A stretch of DNA of 64,000 nucleotides from Sporosarcina sp. NCCP-2716 (lineage in GTDB: Bacteria; Bacillota; Bacilli; Bacillales_A; Planococcaceae). The position numbers and the translations under genes are program-made. The stretch is from assembly GCF_023707985.1 (NCBI RefSeq), contig NZ_BRCF01000007.1, positions 1-64,000 of the forward strand, given 5' to 3'. Below the pieces are notes generated by a model. It was not told where the DNA came from, ran no database searches, and was given only the letters and a program-made list of their open reading frames with translations. This document shows, one piece after another, positions 35,728-44,010 of this stretch. Position 1 is the stretch's first letter, and each line of letters begins with the position of its first letter.

Positions 35728-37194
35728 CTACTTCTTCCGGATGCTCTTCAGCTGACGCCTGGCCTCTGTCCGCTGTTCGAACGCGTAGGCACAGCCGAGG
35801 AGGGATGGCTCGGAGAATGCAGGTCCTGTGAAAGTGATGCCGAACGGTTCTCCTGTCGGTGAAACGTCAGCCGGAACCGTGATCGCCGGATACCCGGCTG
35901 CCGCTTCGAAGCTGCAGCCATGATTCTGTGGGAAGACGAGCATGTCGACACCGTTCTCCTCCAGTGCTGTGCCAAGCGCCACCTGCTCGGCCAAGTGCCG
36001 GTTCCGCAAGAGTGCATCGATATAGGCAGGTTCCGTCAGCGAGCCGCTGCGGCTGCCGATCTCCTCCATCAGCTGCTGTCCGTATGCGAGCGTTTCCGCA
36101 GGATGTTCACGGTTGAAGCGGAGTATATCATCGATCGAACGGATCGGATTCGAAGCGACCGTCTTTCCGAGATAGGCATTCAAGGCCGCCTTGCACTCGT
36201 GCAGCAGCACATCGTAACCGAGATCGTCCTCCTTCGTTCCAAGATCGACTTCAGTCACAGCCGCCCCTGCCTGTTTCAGGACTTGCAGAGCCTTGTCGAA
36301 CAGTTGCATCCGCTCCGCGGACACTTCGTCTTTGAAGATTGCGCGCGCCACGCCGATCCGTATACCTTGCAGTGCGTCCGACGACAGGCACTCATACCAG
36401 TCGACATCATCATATGCAGATGCAGCGGCCGTCACAGGGTCTTCAGGGTCGCTGCCGATCATCAGCCGGAAGACCGCAGCAGCATCTGTGACTGTCCGCG
36501 TCATCGGCCCGGCGGTATCCTGCGTGACGGACAGCGGGATGATCCCGTGTCTGCTGACAGCGCCGACCGTCGGCTTCAGTCCGACGATTCCATTCTGTGC
36601 AGCCGGATGGATGATCGAGCCGGTCGTCTCCGTCCCGATGGCAACGGCCGTCAAGCCGGCAGCGGCCGCCACCGCTGATCCTGAACTGGAACCGCCCACT
36701 TCGAAAGGTCCGTACGCATTGCTCACCTGTCCGCCCCGTGAACTGTAGCCGTTCGGCATCTCCTGCGACAGGAAGTTCGCCCATTCCGTCATGTTCGTCT
36801 TCCCGAGCAGCACAGCGCCCGCCTGCCGCAGTTTCGATACGAAGAAGGCATCCCGGTCTGCGTAATGATCTGCCAGGGCCAGGCTTCCCGCACTCGTGTG
36901 CATGGCGTCTTGCGTATCCATATTGTCCTTCAGTAATATCGGAATACCGTGCAGCGGGGACCTCTTCCCTGTCTGCTGACGCTCGAAGTCCAGAGCCTGT
37001 GCAATCTGCAGCGCATGCGGGTTCACCTCAAGTATGGCGTTCAGTTCCCTGCCTTCGTGGGCGATCCTGTCCAAGTAGAATAGGACAAGCTGTTCGGATG
37101 TCAGCGTTCCATCTTCCATCGCCTGCTGAAGTGTTCCGATATCCGCTTCCAGCACCCATCCGAGCTCCTGTCTCAGTTGATTTTCCGTATCCAT
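35728..37194 (-). CDS. Amidase-signature family hydrolase
   Basis: A 488-residue GatA-like amidase. The catalytic triad elements are visible: Lys in ILLKDN, the cis-Ser and nucleophile Ser in GGSSSGSAVAAAAG and GTETTGSI. No GatB or GatC neighbours and an extra C-terminal region suggest a free-standing amidase, not the tRNA amidotransferase; substrate unknown. Start ATG 37194 after AAAGGGGAG. Confidence 0.85.
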   Translation of the reverse strand: MDTENQLRQELGWVLEADIGTLQQAMEDGTLTSEQLVLFYLDRIAHEGRELNAILEVNPHALQIAQALDFERQQTGKRSPLHGIPILLKDNMDTQDAMHTSAGSLALADHYADRDAFFVSKLRQAGAVLLGKTNMTEWANFLSQEMPNGYSSRGGQVSNAYGPFEVGGSSSGSAVAAAAGLTAVAIGTETTGSIIHPAAQNGIVGLKPTVGAVSRHGIIPLSVTQDTAGPMTRTVTDAAAVFRLMIGSDPEDPVTAAASAYDDVDWYECLSSDALQGIRIGVARAIFKDEVSAERMQLFDKALQVLKQAGAAVTEVDLGTKEDDLGYDVLLHECKAALNAYLGKTVASNPIRSIDDILRFNREHPAETLAYGQQLMEEIGSRSGSLTEPAYIDALLRNRHLAEQVALGTALEENGVDMLVFPQNHGCSFEAAAGYPAITVPADVSPTGEPFGITFTGPAFSEPSLLGCAYAFEQRTEARRQLKSIRKK

Positions 37195-37235
37195 GCACTC
37201 TCCCCTTTTCATGTAAGTTGATTGGATGCTACAAC

Positions 37236-37264
37236 AAAACCGGCTAAGGAGGATCCCTAACCGG
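37236..37264 (-). terminator. terminator of the Fbp-like gene
   Basis: On the minus strand CCGGTTAGGGA and TCCTTAGCCGG (11 pairs with two G-U) then TTTTG. Confidence 0.7.
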
Positions 37265-37273
37265 CTGAACGTC

Positions 37274-37423
37274 TTACACCTGCTTATAATATTCTTTCAT
37301 GAGTAAGTAGAAAGGCAGTTCGTACAGCTGCTTGCCGCCGATTTTGAAGATCCCTCTGGCGACGAGCCGCTGGATCACGTCTTCACGTTTCATGTCCATT
37401 TTTGTTTCTTCGATTTTCATCAT
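37274..37423 (-). CDS. Fur-regulated basic protein (FbpA/FbpB-like), 49 aa
   Basis: A 49-residue basic protein. The core VIQRLVARGIFKIGGKQLYELPFYLLMKEY fits the FbpA-type family (helix, GxFK-x-GxxQLYEL), whose Bacillus members are small proteins made under iron starvation that assist the FsrA small RNA. AAGGAGG lies ten nt before the first of two ATGs. No clear Fur box is upstream; instead an 8-bp inverted repeat (CGGACCCA/TGGGTCCG, 37446-37481) lies there. Confidence 0.68.
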   Translation of the reverse strand: MMKIEETKMDMKREDVIQRLVARGIFKIGGKQLYELPFYLLMKEYYKQV

Positions 37424-37445
37424 GGTGCTTGTTCCTCCTTGTAAT

Positions 37446-37481
37446 CGGACCCATCAGTCTATTCCTTTTCCGGTGGGTCCG
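37446..37481. repeat. inverted repeat upstream of the Fbp-like gene
   Basis: CGGACCCA and TGGGTCCG, 20-nt loop, between the racemase stop and the Fbp-like start. Could end the racemase transcript or form a leader structure. Confidence 0.4.
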
Positions 37482-37555
37482 TAAACATGGAAAGTGTTCA
37501 AATGCATGATGAAATTCAGGGGCCGCCCCGGGCTTGTCCGCAGTTCGGACGGCAT

Positions 37556-38248
37556 TCAGCGCAAGTGTGCACCGCATTCCAGGATGACGGCTTCGGACAG
37601 GACCTGCATCGCGTCGATGTACCGGCTGCCGAGTCCGAGTTCCTTCTTCACAATCGACAGCTCCGTGCACCCGAGGATGATCCGGTCGCAGCCTTCCGCA
37701 TCCATGGCATCACTGACCGCCTGCCAAGTACCGGCATCCGCCGGTTTCCCGGCTTTGACCTGGCCGTAGATGACGTCCATGATCTGCTCCTGGGCAGCCG
37801 CGTCAGGAATGACAGGCGTCAGCCCCTCCCGTCTGCATGCGTCCTGATAGACACCGGCGCGGACAGTGCCCGTCGTAGCCAAGATGCCGACACGTTCCGC
37901 ACCTTGGGCCGCAGCCCGGCGCACAGTCTCATCCACCATATGGATGAGCGGAATGCCGATGGACCCCTGTATGTCTTTGTAGAACGTATGGGCGGTGTTG
38001 CATGGAATGGCCAATACACCGGCACCGAGTGATTCCAGCAGCTGCGCGTCCCTGATAAGCTGCGGAACGGGATCGGATTTCGTCCCGTCGAGTATGAATG
38101 CTGTCCGGTCCGGGATCGTCGTGTCATTCAATATGATTGTGTTAATATGGTCCTGGTCTTGTGCGGCGTCGGTCATGCGGACGATCATGTCACCGAAGTA
38201 CATCGTCGCGAGCGGGCCGACACCGCCGATAATTCCTAGAGTTTTCAT
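37556..38248 (-). CDS. Aspartate/glutamate racemase family protein
   Basis: A 230-residue cofactor-independent racemase. The two catalytic cysteines are in AIPCNTAH and LGCTEL, and the N-terminus IGGVGPLAT is the aspartate-racemase signature. It would supply D-Asp or D-Glu; RacX-like broader specificity is possible. It sits directly downstream of a D-Asp-ligase-like gene and a FemAB gene, though a terminator separates them. Ribosome binding site weak (AAGATGA before ATG 38248). Confidence 0.85.
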   Translation of the reverse strand: MKTLGIIGGVGPLATMYFGDMIVRMTDAAQDQDHINTIILNDTTIPDRTAFILDGTKSDPVPQLIRDAQLLESLGAGVLAIPCNTAHTFYKDIQGSIGIPLIHMVDETVRRAAAQGAERVGILATTGTVRAGVYQDACRREGLTPVIPDAAAQEQIMDVIYGQVKAGKPADAGTWQAVSDAMDAEGCDRIILGCTELSIVKKELGLGSRYIDAMQVLSEAVILECGAHLR

Positions 38249-38360
38249 GGGGTCATCTTACTTTCTGTTCGGATTTTTGATGGGAGAAGTATAGCATACT
38301 AAGTGGAACGAGCGGAAGTGCGGTTTAGTTCCCTGCGTCTTCTTCCCTTCTCCAAAACGG

Positions 38361-38385
38361 AAAAAGAGCTGCCATGGCAGCTCTT
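38361..38385 (-). terminator. terminator after the FemAB-type gene
   Basis: A 22-nt perfect palindrome (AAGAGCTGCCATGGCAGCTC plus TT) followed on the minus strand by further T. Confidence 0.82.
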
Positions 38386-38392
38386 CGATCCG

Positions 38393-39442
38393 TCAGTTGC
38401 GTTTCAGCTTTTTCTTCAGCTGCTGGACTTTCGGGACGACTTTGACGAACAGGTTATAGAGGAACGGCTTGTACACATGATCGATCTCACCGATATATGT
38501 CGTCACGCTCTCTTCCTCGTCGTTGAAGAAACTCTTTTTGAATGCATACAGTCCGTCCTTTTCAGAATCCGTACTGAAGATCCCGCCGAGGTCATAGGAC
38601 ACCGCGCCTTCCTCGAGTCCCCATTTCATCATTTCGAAGTTCATGAGGTGGTTCGGGTTCAGGTTGCGTTTGACATTCGTGCTTCCGGCATAGAGATAAT
38701 ACATCTTGCCTGCGTAGTCGATCGTGACGGCGCCTGCCAGCTTATCGCCTTCGTGCGTCATCAAGTAGACGCGCAGACCGTCGAAGTTATCGCGAAGTTT
38801 CACGAAATAATCATACGAGCGGGTCGTGATGTGATTGCGCTCCGCCATCGTTTTGTAGATATCATAGAAGGCGGTCAGGTAATCATCCGTCCGGGCCCAG
38901 GATGTCTCGACACCTTTCTTCGCGGCGCTTCGGATCAGGTTGCGCGTCTTTTTGCGGAATCCCGCCATCAGCGCATCCTCGTCTTTCCCGTCGAGACTTA
39001 CGATCATGTTCATGCGCGGCTGGATGAGATCATCTTTTCCGGCATCCGTGTTGTGCACCGTATAGCCGGCATCCCTGTACAGCTGGTCGAGCACATCGTC
39101 GTATACTGTCTCGGAATCCATCTTCAGAGCGAACGCCTTATGCTTTTTCGCAAGAGGCTCCGCTTCCCGGATGAGTGCGGCGACTTTCTGTTCGTCGTAC
39201 AGATCACAGACAGGACCGCGCGGCGCGTACAGCAGCGAATAGCCGCCCGGCACTTTCTTGATGAGCAGCGACATCGCTGCGGTGATTTCCCCGTCTTCCT
39301 CCAAATACACTTGCTCGTTGCCCCAGTCATCTTTGACGCGGGACCAGTTCAGGTCCTGCGTCAGCGCCCGGTATGGGGATGACCGGACGAACGCGTTGTA
39401 GCGTGCAACGTCGGCTGCATTGTTCTGATCCAAAATTGGCAC
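38393..39442 (-). CDS. FemAB/FemX-type aminoacyltransferase for cell-wall cross-bridge
   Basis: A 349-residue member of the FemABX/MurMN family with two GNAT-like halves; the conserved KTRNLIRSAAKKG (about 165-177) and YDLGGIFS near residue 290 are family marks. These enzymes add an amino acid from aminoacyl-tRNA to lipid II or its precursor. GTG start at 39442, 24 nt after the ATP-grasp ligase. A second cross-bridge residue (Gly, Ala or Ser) followed by a D-amino acid would suit Planococcaceae A4-alpha walls (inference). Confidence 0.82.
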   Translation of the reverse strand: MPILDQNNAADVARYNAFVRSSPYRALTQDLNWSRVKDDWGNEQVYLEEDGEITAAMSLLIKKVPGGYSLLYAPRGPVCDLYDEQKVAALIREAEPLAKKHKAFALKMDSETVYDDVLDQLYRDAGYTVHNTDAGKDDLIQPRMNMIVSLDGKDEDALMAGFRKKTRNLIRSAAKKGVETSWARTDDYLTAFYDIYKTMAERNHITTRSYDYFVKLRDNFDGLRVYLMTHEGDKLAGAVTIDYAGKMYYLYAGSTNVKRNLNPNHLMNFEMMKWGLEEGAVSYDLGGIFSTDSEKDGLYAFKKSFFNDEEESVTTYIGEIDHVYKPFLYNLFVKVVPKVQQLKKKLKRN

Positions 39443-39466
39443 TGATTTGACACTCCTTAGCGGCAG

Positions 39467-40687
39467 TTAGTCTTTGTGTTTGAAATACTGATCGAACCGT
39501 TTGTAGTAGTTGCGGTAGTAGTTATAGAGCTTGAGCGTCCTGATCAGGCTCTTGTCCTGATCGTAGTACAGCGTGGAAGCGGTCTTCCCTTCGCTGATGA
39601 GACGCTTGACCTGGTTTTTCAGCTTGTCGTCCATCGTGTACTTGACGAGCAGCTTGAGCGGCACGGCATGCCAGAGCACTTCGTTGCGGCCGTATTCCAC
39701 CGAATTGTCGCGGTGGTAGACACGGTCTTCCACCAGATACTTCGCCATGTTGTAGCCGTTCGCTGTGACGAAGAAACTGCTGCGCCCCTGGCGGATGTTA
39801 AGCTCGAAAATCTTGTATTTGCCGTCCCTGCGGTCGTACTTCAGGTCGATGTTGGCATACCCTGTGAAGCCGATCGCTTCGAGGAACGTCTTGTACTGGT
39901 CGTAGAGCGCCTGGTTCTCTTCGCCGACAATGCCGACGTAGTTCCCGATCAGGACCGGCGTATAGTCTTCCAGGATGACATGTCCGAGGCACATCATCCG
40001 GACTTTCCCGTTACGGTCACAATAGGCGTTCAGCACACGCATGACCGTGTCGTCACCCGGAATGTAGTCCTGGATGATCAGCTTGCCGTCATATGACGAA
40101 CCGTAGATCCGTTCGATGGCATCGACGTATTCTTCCTTCGAATGCAGGACGTACGCTTTCTTCTTCCCTTCGAACTGGGCGATGAAATACCGCATGCTGT
40201 CGGACGGTTTCACGACGACCGGGAAATCGAACGGCAGCGGGGCTTCCGGATCCATCCCTTTTTCGAACATGACCGTATCCGGGTAATCCAAGTTGTATTT
40301 CTCCGCCATGTCGTAGAAGTTCTCTTTGAAGATGATATCGTCCATCATCTGTTCGTCGACAAACGGCAGTATGTAGTAAGGTTCCAGCTGACTGCGGCTG
40401 CGCACCGCCAGTTCCACGTAGTTTTCGTTGCTTGCGATGAGCAGCAGCTTGTCCGTCCGCTGCAGCAGGTCGTCTTTCAGTTCCAGCAGACTTTTGACGA
40501 ACGTCTCCGGCTGGTCGAAATCCGCGAAGATGCGTTTGTCGACGATCTTGCTGTGCATGGTCGACAGCAGCTCGCCTTTCGTTGCGACGATGCTGACGAT
40601 GCCGTACTGTTCATGGAACGCACGCGCCATTCCGTAAGCATTATCATCAGACCCGAGGATGACGGGCAGAAAATCCGTTTTTTCCAT
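39467..40687 (-). CDS. ATP-grasp ligase, D-aspartate-ligase (Asl) like
   Basis: A 406-residue ATP-grasp carboxylate-amine ligase. Blocks such as PVILGSDDNAYGMARAF, QDYIPGDDTVMRVLNAY, MMCLGHVILEDYTP and LNIRQGRSSFFVTANGYN closely recall Asl of Enterococcus faecium, which joins the beta-carboxyl of D-Asp to Lys of the UDP-MurNAc-pentapeptide. Here the amino acid could be D-Asp or D-Glu. Start ATG 40687 after GGAGGA; the 23-codon upstream frame is dropped. First gene of an operon with the FemAB gene. Confidence 0.83.
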   Translation of the reverse strand: MEKTDFLPVILGSDDNAYGMARAFHEQYGIVSIVATKGELLSTMHSKIVDKRIFADFDQPETFVKSLLELKDDLLQRTDKLLLIASNENYVELAVRSRSQLEPYYILPFVDEQMMDDIIFKENFYDMAEKYNLDYPDTVMFEKGMDPEAPLPFDFPVVVKPSDSMRYFIAQFEGKKKAYVLHSKEEYVDAIERIYGSSYDGKLIIQDYIPGDDTVMRVLNAYCDRNGKVRMMCLGHVILEDYTPVLIGNYVGIVGEENQALYDQYKTFLEAIGFTGYANIDLKYDRRDGKYKIFELNIRQGRSSFFVTANGYNMAKYLVEDRVYHRDNSVEYGRNEVLWHAVPLKLLVKYTMDDKLKNQVKRLISEGKTASTLYYDQDKSLIRTLKLYNYYRNYYKRFDQYFKHKD

Positions 40688-40811
40688 GAGGCTCCTCCAT
40701 TCCAAGACAGCAAAACAGCGCCAGTGCGCCGGTTTTCCACTGTCCATACCTGTCACAAGTTTAGCCTACCCCCTATCTCAAGTCAAGAAACGCAAGGACG
40801 GCGGCCAACAG

Positions 40812-40839
40812 AAAAACCGCCCCGGATTGCCGGAGCGGC
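40812..40839 (-). terminator. yebC-family gene terminator
   Basis: On the minus strand GCCGCTCCGG, four nt, CCGGGGCGG then TTTTT. Confidence 0.82.
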
Positions 40840-40853
40840 CTCAATTTCAGATG

Positions 40854-41576
40854 TTATTCGTCACCCAGGTCGACGTTGTGGAAGACCTGCTGGACGTCTT
40901 CCAGATCCTCGATCGCGTCGATCATCTTTTCGAACTGTGCGGCAGCTTCCGCATCGAGCTCGACATCGTTCTGCGCGATCATCATGAGCTCCGCAACGGT
41001 GAAGTCGGTGATGCCTTCCGATTTGAACGCTTCCTGTACATCATGGAAAGCGGACGGGTCCGCATAGACAAGCACTTGGCCGTCCTCTTCGGTGATATCG
41101 TTGACGTCGACGTCATGCTCCATCATCAGTTCAAGCACTTCATCAGCCGTTTTGCCTTCGATGCCGAACACAGCCGTATGGTCGAACATGTACGCGACCG
41201 ACCCGCTGACGCCCATGTTGCCGCCGTTTTTACCGAATGCCGCACGGACTTCGGAAGCGGTGCGGTTGACGTTGTTCGTCAGTGCATCGACGATGACCAT
41301 CGAGCCGTTCGGACCGAAACCTTCATAGCGGAGTTCGTCGTAGTTCTCATCGCCTCCGCCTTTCGCCTTCTCGATCGCCCGCTCGATGATCGTTTTAGGG
41401 ACGCTGTATGTCTTCGCGCGCTCCAGTACGATCTTCAGTGCCTGGTTCGACTCCGGATCCGGCTCCCCTTGTTTCGCTGCTACATATATTTCACGGCCGA
41501 ATTTTGCGTAGATCCGGCTTGTGTTTGCATCTTTTGACGCTTTCTTCTCTTTGATGTTGTTCCATTTACGGCCCAT
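40854..41576 (-). CDS. YebC/PmpR-family protein (YeeI-like)
   Basis: A 240-residue YebC/PmpR-family protein. [25 protein letters not shown]-like [14 protein letters not shown] and [13 protein letters not shown] are family signatures. Members were described as transcription regulators; recent work links them to translation of proline stretches. The start is ATG 41576 by comparison with YeeI; another ATG precedes it directly. Promoter with extended -10 (TGATATACT on the minus strand). Confidence 0.9.
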   Translation of the reverse strand: MGRKWNNIKEKKASKDANTSRIYAKFGREIYVAAKQGEPDPESNQALKIVLERAKTYSVPKTIIERAIEKAKGGGDENYDELRYEGFGPNGSMVIVDALTNNVNRTASEVRAAFGKNGGNMGVSGSVAYMFDHTAVFGIEGKTADEVLELMMEHDVDVNDITEEDGQVLVYADPSAFHDVQEAFKSEGITDFTVAELMMIAQNDVELDAEAAAQFEKMIDAIEDLEDVQQVFHNVDLGDE

Positions 41577-41628
41577 CATGACCACTCGCTTTCTGTTTGA
41601 AGAATCGGATATGAAAACCTTACTCCTC

Positions 41629-41636
41629 AGTATATC
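41629..41636 (-). promoter_or_regulatory. -10 region of the yebC-family promoter
   Basis: On the minus strand TGATATACT gives an extended -10; TTCGTA 16 nt upstream is a weak -35. Confidence 0.5.
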
Positions 41637-41746
41637 ACGACTGAATTCATTACGAAAAGAAAAAAACGCTGTCGCACGGCGCTTGCGGGTTGTGCGAAAG
41701 TATGGCAGAGTGGTAGATGAAACCAATAACTTCATCACTGACAATA

Positions 41747-41829
41747 TGTAGGGGTACCGGACAGCCGGTTGAGATGCAGGACATGCAGACCCTTTGAACC
41801 TGATCTGGGTAACGCCAGCGGAGGGAACA
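41747..41829 (+). ncRNA. TPP (THI-box) riboswitch
   Basis: The thi-box core is complete: GGGGTACC, the GTTGAGA bulge region, ACCCTTTGAACCTGATCTGG, and AACGCCAGCGGAGGGAAC. It binds thiamine pyrophosphate. A terminator 25 nt downstream forms the expression platform, so high TPP should stop transcription of the transporter. Confidence 0.96.
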
Positions 41830-41853
41830 TATTCATTTCAAAATGACTATGTG

Positions 41854-41891
41854 ACGCGCGCTTCCGCTAAATTAGGGAGCGCGCGTTTTTT
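41854..41891 (+). terminator. terminator of the TPP riboswitch expression platform
   Basis: CGCGCGCTTCC and GGGAGCGCGCG pair and are followed by six T, between the aptamer and the transporter's first gene. Confidence 0.92.
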
Positions 41892-41925
41892 GTTGCAGTG
41901 GGAAACTCCAGGAGGGGGATTTCAA

Positions 41926-42927
41926 TTGAAACGGATGGCAGGTATTTTGATGGCCGCGCTGCTGCTTGCAGCGTGCGGGAATGACAGCGGCGGCAAGAAG
42001 GACGGCGCAGCGGAAAACAAGGATACGCCGGCGAGGCAGGTCCACTTCGCGCTCGATTGGACGCCGAATACGAACCACACGGGCATCTATGTCGCGAAGG
42101 AAAAAGGCTTCTTCAGCGATGAAGGCCTGGACGTCGAAATCATGATGCCTGGGGAAGCGGGTGCGGATAACCTCGTTGCGTCGGGCAAGGCTGACTTCGG
42201 CATCGGTGCCCAGGAAGCGCTGACAGAAGCCCGTGCGGCGGATATCCCGATCGTCTCGATTGCAGCGATCATCCAGCACAACACATCGGGCTTCGCATCG
42301 CTGAAAGAGAGCGGCATCGAGTCCCCGAAAGACTTCGAAGGTAAGAACTACGGCGGCTGGGGCGCGCCTGTCGAGCAGGCCGTCGTCAAATCGCTGATGG
42401 AGCAGGACGGCGGCGACTTCAGCAAAGTGAATTTCATCAACATGGGGTCGTCGGATTTCTTCACCGCAATCCAGCGGGATGTCGACCTGGCGTGGGTCTA
42501 TTACGGCTGGACCGGCATCGAAGCCGAACAACGGGGCATGAAGCTGAATATCCAGTATTTGAACGATTACTCGGAAGCGCTCGATTACTATACACCGCTT
42601 CTGACGACGAATGAAAAACTGATTGCAGATGAGCCGGAGACGGTCAAAGCGTTCACTGCCGCGGTGGTCAAAGGGTATGAGTATGCGATCGAGCATCCTG
42701 ACGAGGCGGCGGACATCCTCGTGAAAGCTGTGCCTGACCTCGACGCCGATCTCGTGAAGAAGAGCCAGCAGTGGCTGTCGCCGAAATACCAGGATGACGC
42801 ACCGCGTTTTGGCGAACAGAAACTCGAGACGTGGAAGAACTATGCGGAATGGCTGAAGTACAACGATCTGCTCGACGGGGAATTCGTCCCTGAAGAAGCG
42901 TTCACAAACGAATTCTTACCGGAATAA
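41926..42927 (+). CDS. thiY: Thiamine-precursor-binding lipoprotein (ThiY-like, NMT1/THI5 family)
   Basis: A 333-residue periplasm-type binding lipoprotein; lipobox LLAAC with Cys17. The mature part begins with HFALDWTPNTNHTG, a signature of the NMT1/THI5-like family that binds pyrimidine precursors of thiamine (HMP or formyl-aminopyrimidine). TTG start at 41926 with AGGAGG ten nt upstream; an ATG three codons later is possible. First gene after the TPP riboswitch. Confidence 0.88.
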   Translation: MKRMAGILMAALLLAACGNDSGGKKDGAAENKDTPARQVHFALDWTPNTNHTGIYVAKEKGFFSDEGLDVEIMMPGEAGADNLVASGKADFGIGAQEALTEARAADIPIVSIAAIIQHNTSGFASLKESGIESPKDFEGKNYGGWGAPVEQAVVKSLMEQDGGDFSKVNFINMGSSDFFTAIQRDVDLAWVYYGWTGIEAEQRGMKLNIQYLNDYSEALDYYTPLLTTNEKLIADEPETVKAFTAAVVKGYEYAIEHPDEAADILVKAVPDLDADLVKKSQQWLSPKYQDDAPRFGEQKLETWKNYAEWLKYNDLLDGEFVPEEAFTNEFLPE

Positions 42928-42940
42928 GGAGGAAACCATT

Positions 42941-43231
42941 ATGGCAAATGCACTCGTCAGCATCCAGATCATCCCGAAAACACCGAACGGAGAGGACGTC
43001 ATCCCGTATGTCGATGCGGCAATCGAAGTGATCGACCAAGCAGGAGTCCCCTACCGCGTAGCACCGCTAGAAACGACGATGGAAGGCGAACTCAGCGAAC
43101 TGCTGCAGATCATCGAAGCGATGAATACCCGGATGACGGAACTCGGTGCCGTGAGTGTCATCTCGCAAGTGAAAATCTACATGAATCCTGAAGGGGCATC
43201 CATGGACAAACTGACGGAGAAGTACGAGTGA
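42941..43231 (+). CDS. MTH1187-family thiamine-binding protein
   Basis: A 96-residue ferredoxin-fold protein of the MTH1187/DUF77 family (relative of YkoF domains), which binds thiamine or its pyrimidine. Features: SIQIIPKTPNGEDVIPYVD at the start and LETTMEGEL in the middle. Inserted between the binding protein and the permease; it probably buffers the imported ligand in the cytoplasm. Confidence 0.82.
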   Translation: MANALVSIQIIPKTPNGEDVIPYVDAAIEVIDQAGVPYRVAPLETTMEGELSELLQIIEAMNTRMTELGAVSVISQVKIYMNPEGASMDKLTEKYE

Positions 43232-44010
43232 GTTCGCTCTTGAAAAAAGGATGGCGGCCCGCAGCGGTCCTCATCCTTTTGCTCATTCTATGGGAAGGCG
43301 CTGCCCGACTGTTCGACGTCCCTTCCTGGCTGCTGCCGCTGCCGACACAGATTGCGGAGGAAGCGGTGACCGGTTCGGCGCTCTATGCCCCGCATATCCT
43401 ATCGACAGTCATGTTGTCCGCAACCGGCTATTTCGCCGGTATATCCGTCGGAGTCTTTACTGCCGTCTCCCTGTTCCGCGTCCCTTCCCTGCAGCAGGCG
43501 GTCTATCCGCTGATCATCCTGTCGCAGAACATCCCGGTTATCGTGCTGGCGCCGCTGCTCGTCATCTGGTTCGGCTTCGGCATGATGCCGAAAGTGATCG
43601 TCATCACGCTCGTCTGCTTCTTCCCGGTGACCATCGCGGCGCTCGACGGCTTCCGCCAGACCGACCGAGACATGCTCCATTACATGAAGATGATCGGGGC
43701 CAGCCGACGTCAGATCTTCTGGAAGCTGCAATGGCCATATGCGCTCCCTTCCCTCTTTTCGGGGCTGAAGATCGCTGCGACGTACAGCGTCATGGGTGCA
43801 GTGATTTCGGAATGGCTCGGTGCGAGCAAAGGGATCGGCGTCTACATGACAATGTCGTCATCGTCATTCAAGACCGATCGCGTATTCGTCGCAATCGCCC
43901 TCATCATGATTTTAAGTCTGCTCTACTTCGGCATCATCACTGCGGCGGAACGATTTGCGCTCCGCTCGCGGCACAAAGGAGGAAGTCCAGATGGCCCGGC
44001 TCACACTTGA
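43228..44010 (+). CDS. thiX: Thiamine-precursor ABC permease (ThiX-like)
   Basis: A 260-residue SsuC/TauC-type permease with six helices and the EAA loop GASRRQIFWKLQWPYALPSLFSG. GTG start overlaps the previous stop by four bases (GTGA). Works with the ThiY-like protein and ThiZ-like ATPase. Confidence 0.9.
   Translation: MSSLLKKGWRPAAVLILLLILWEGAARLFDVPSWLLPLPTQIAEEAVTGSALYAPHILSTVMLSATGYFAGISVGVFTAVSLFRVPSLQQAVYPLIILSQNIPVIVLAPLLVIWFGFGMMPKVIVITLVCFFPVTIAALDGFRQTDRDMLHYMKMIGASRRQIFWKLQWPYALPSLFSGLKIAATYSVMGAVISEWLGASKGIGVYMTMSSSSFKTDRVFVAIALIMILSLLYFGIITAAERFALRSRHKGGSPDGPAHT

Noticed and set aside
38303-39382. 359-codon open frame antisense to the FemAB-type gene
   Set aside because: Shadow of the conserved FemAB frame; no start signal.
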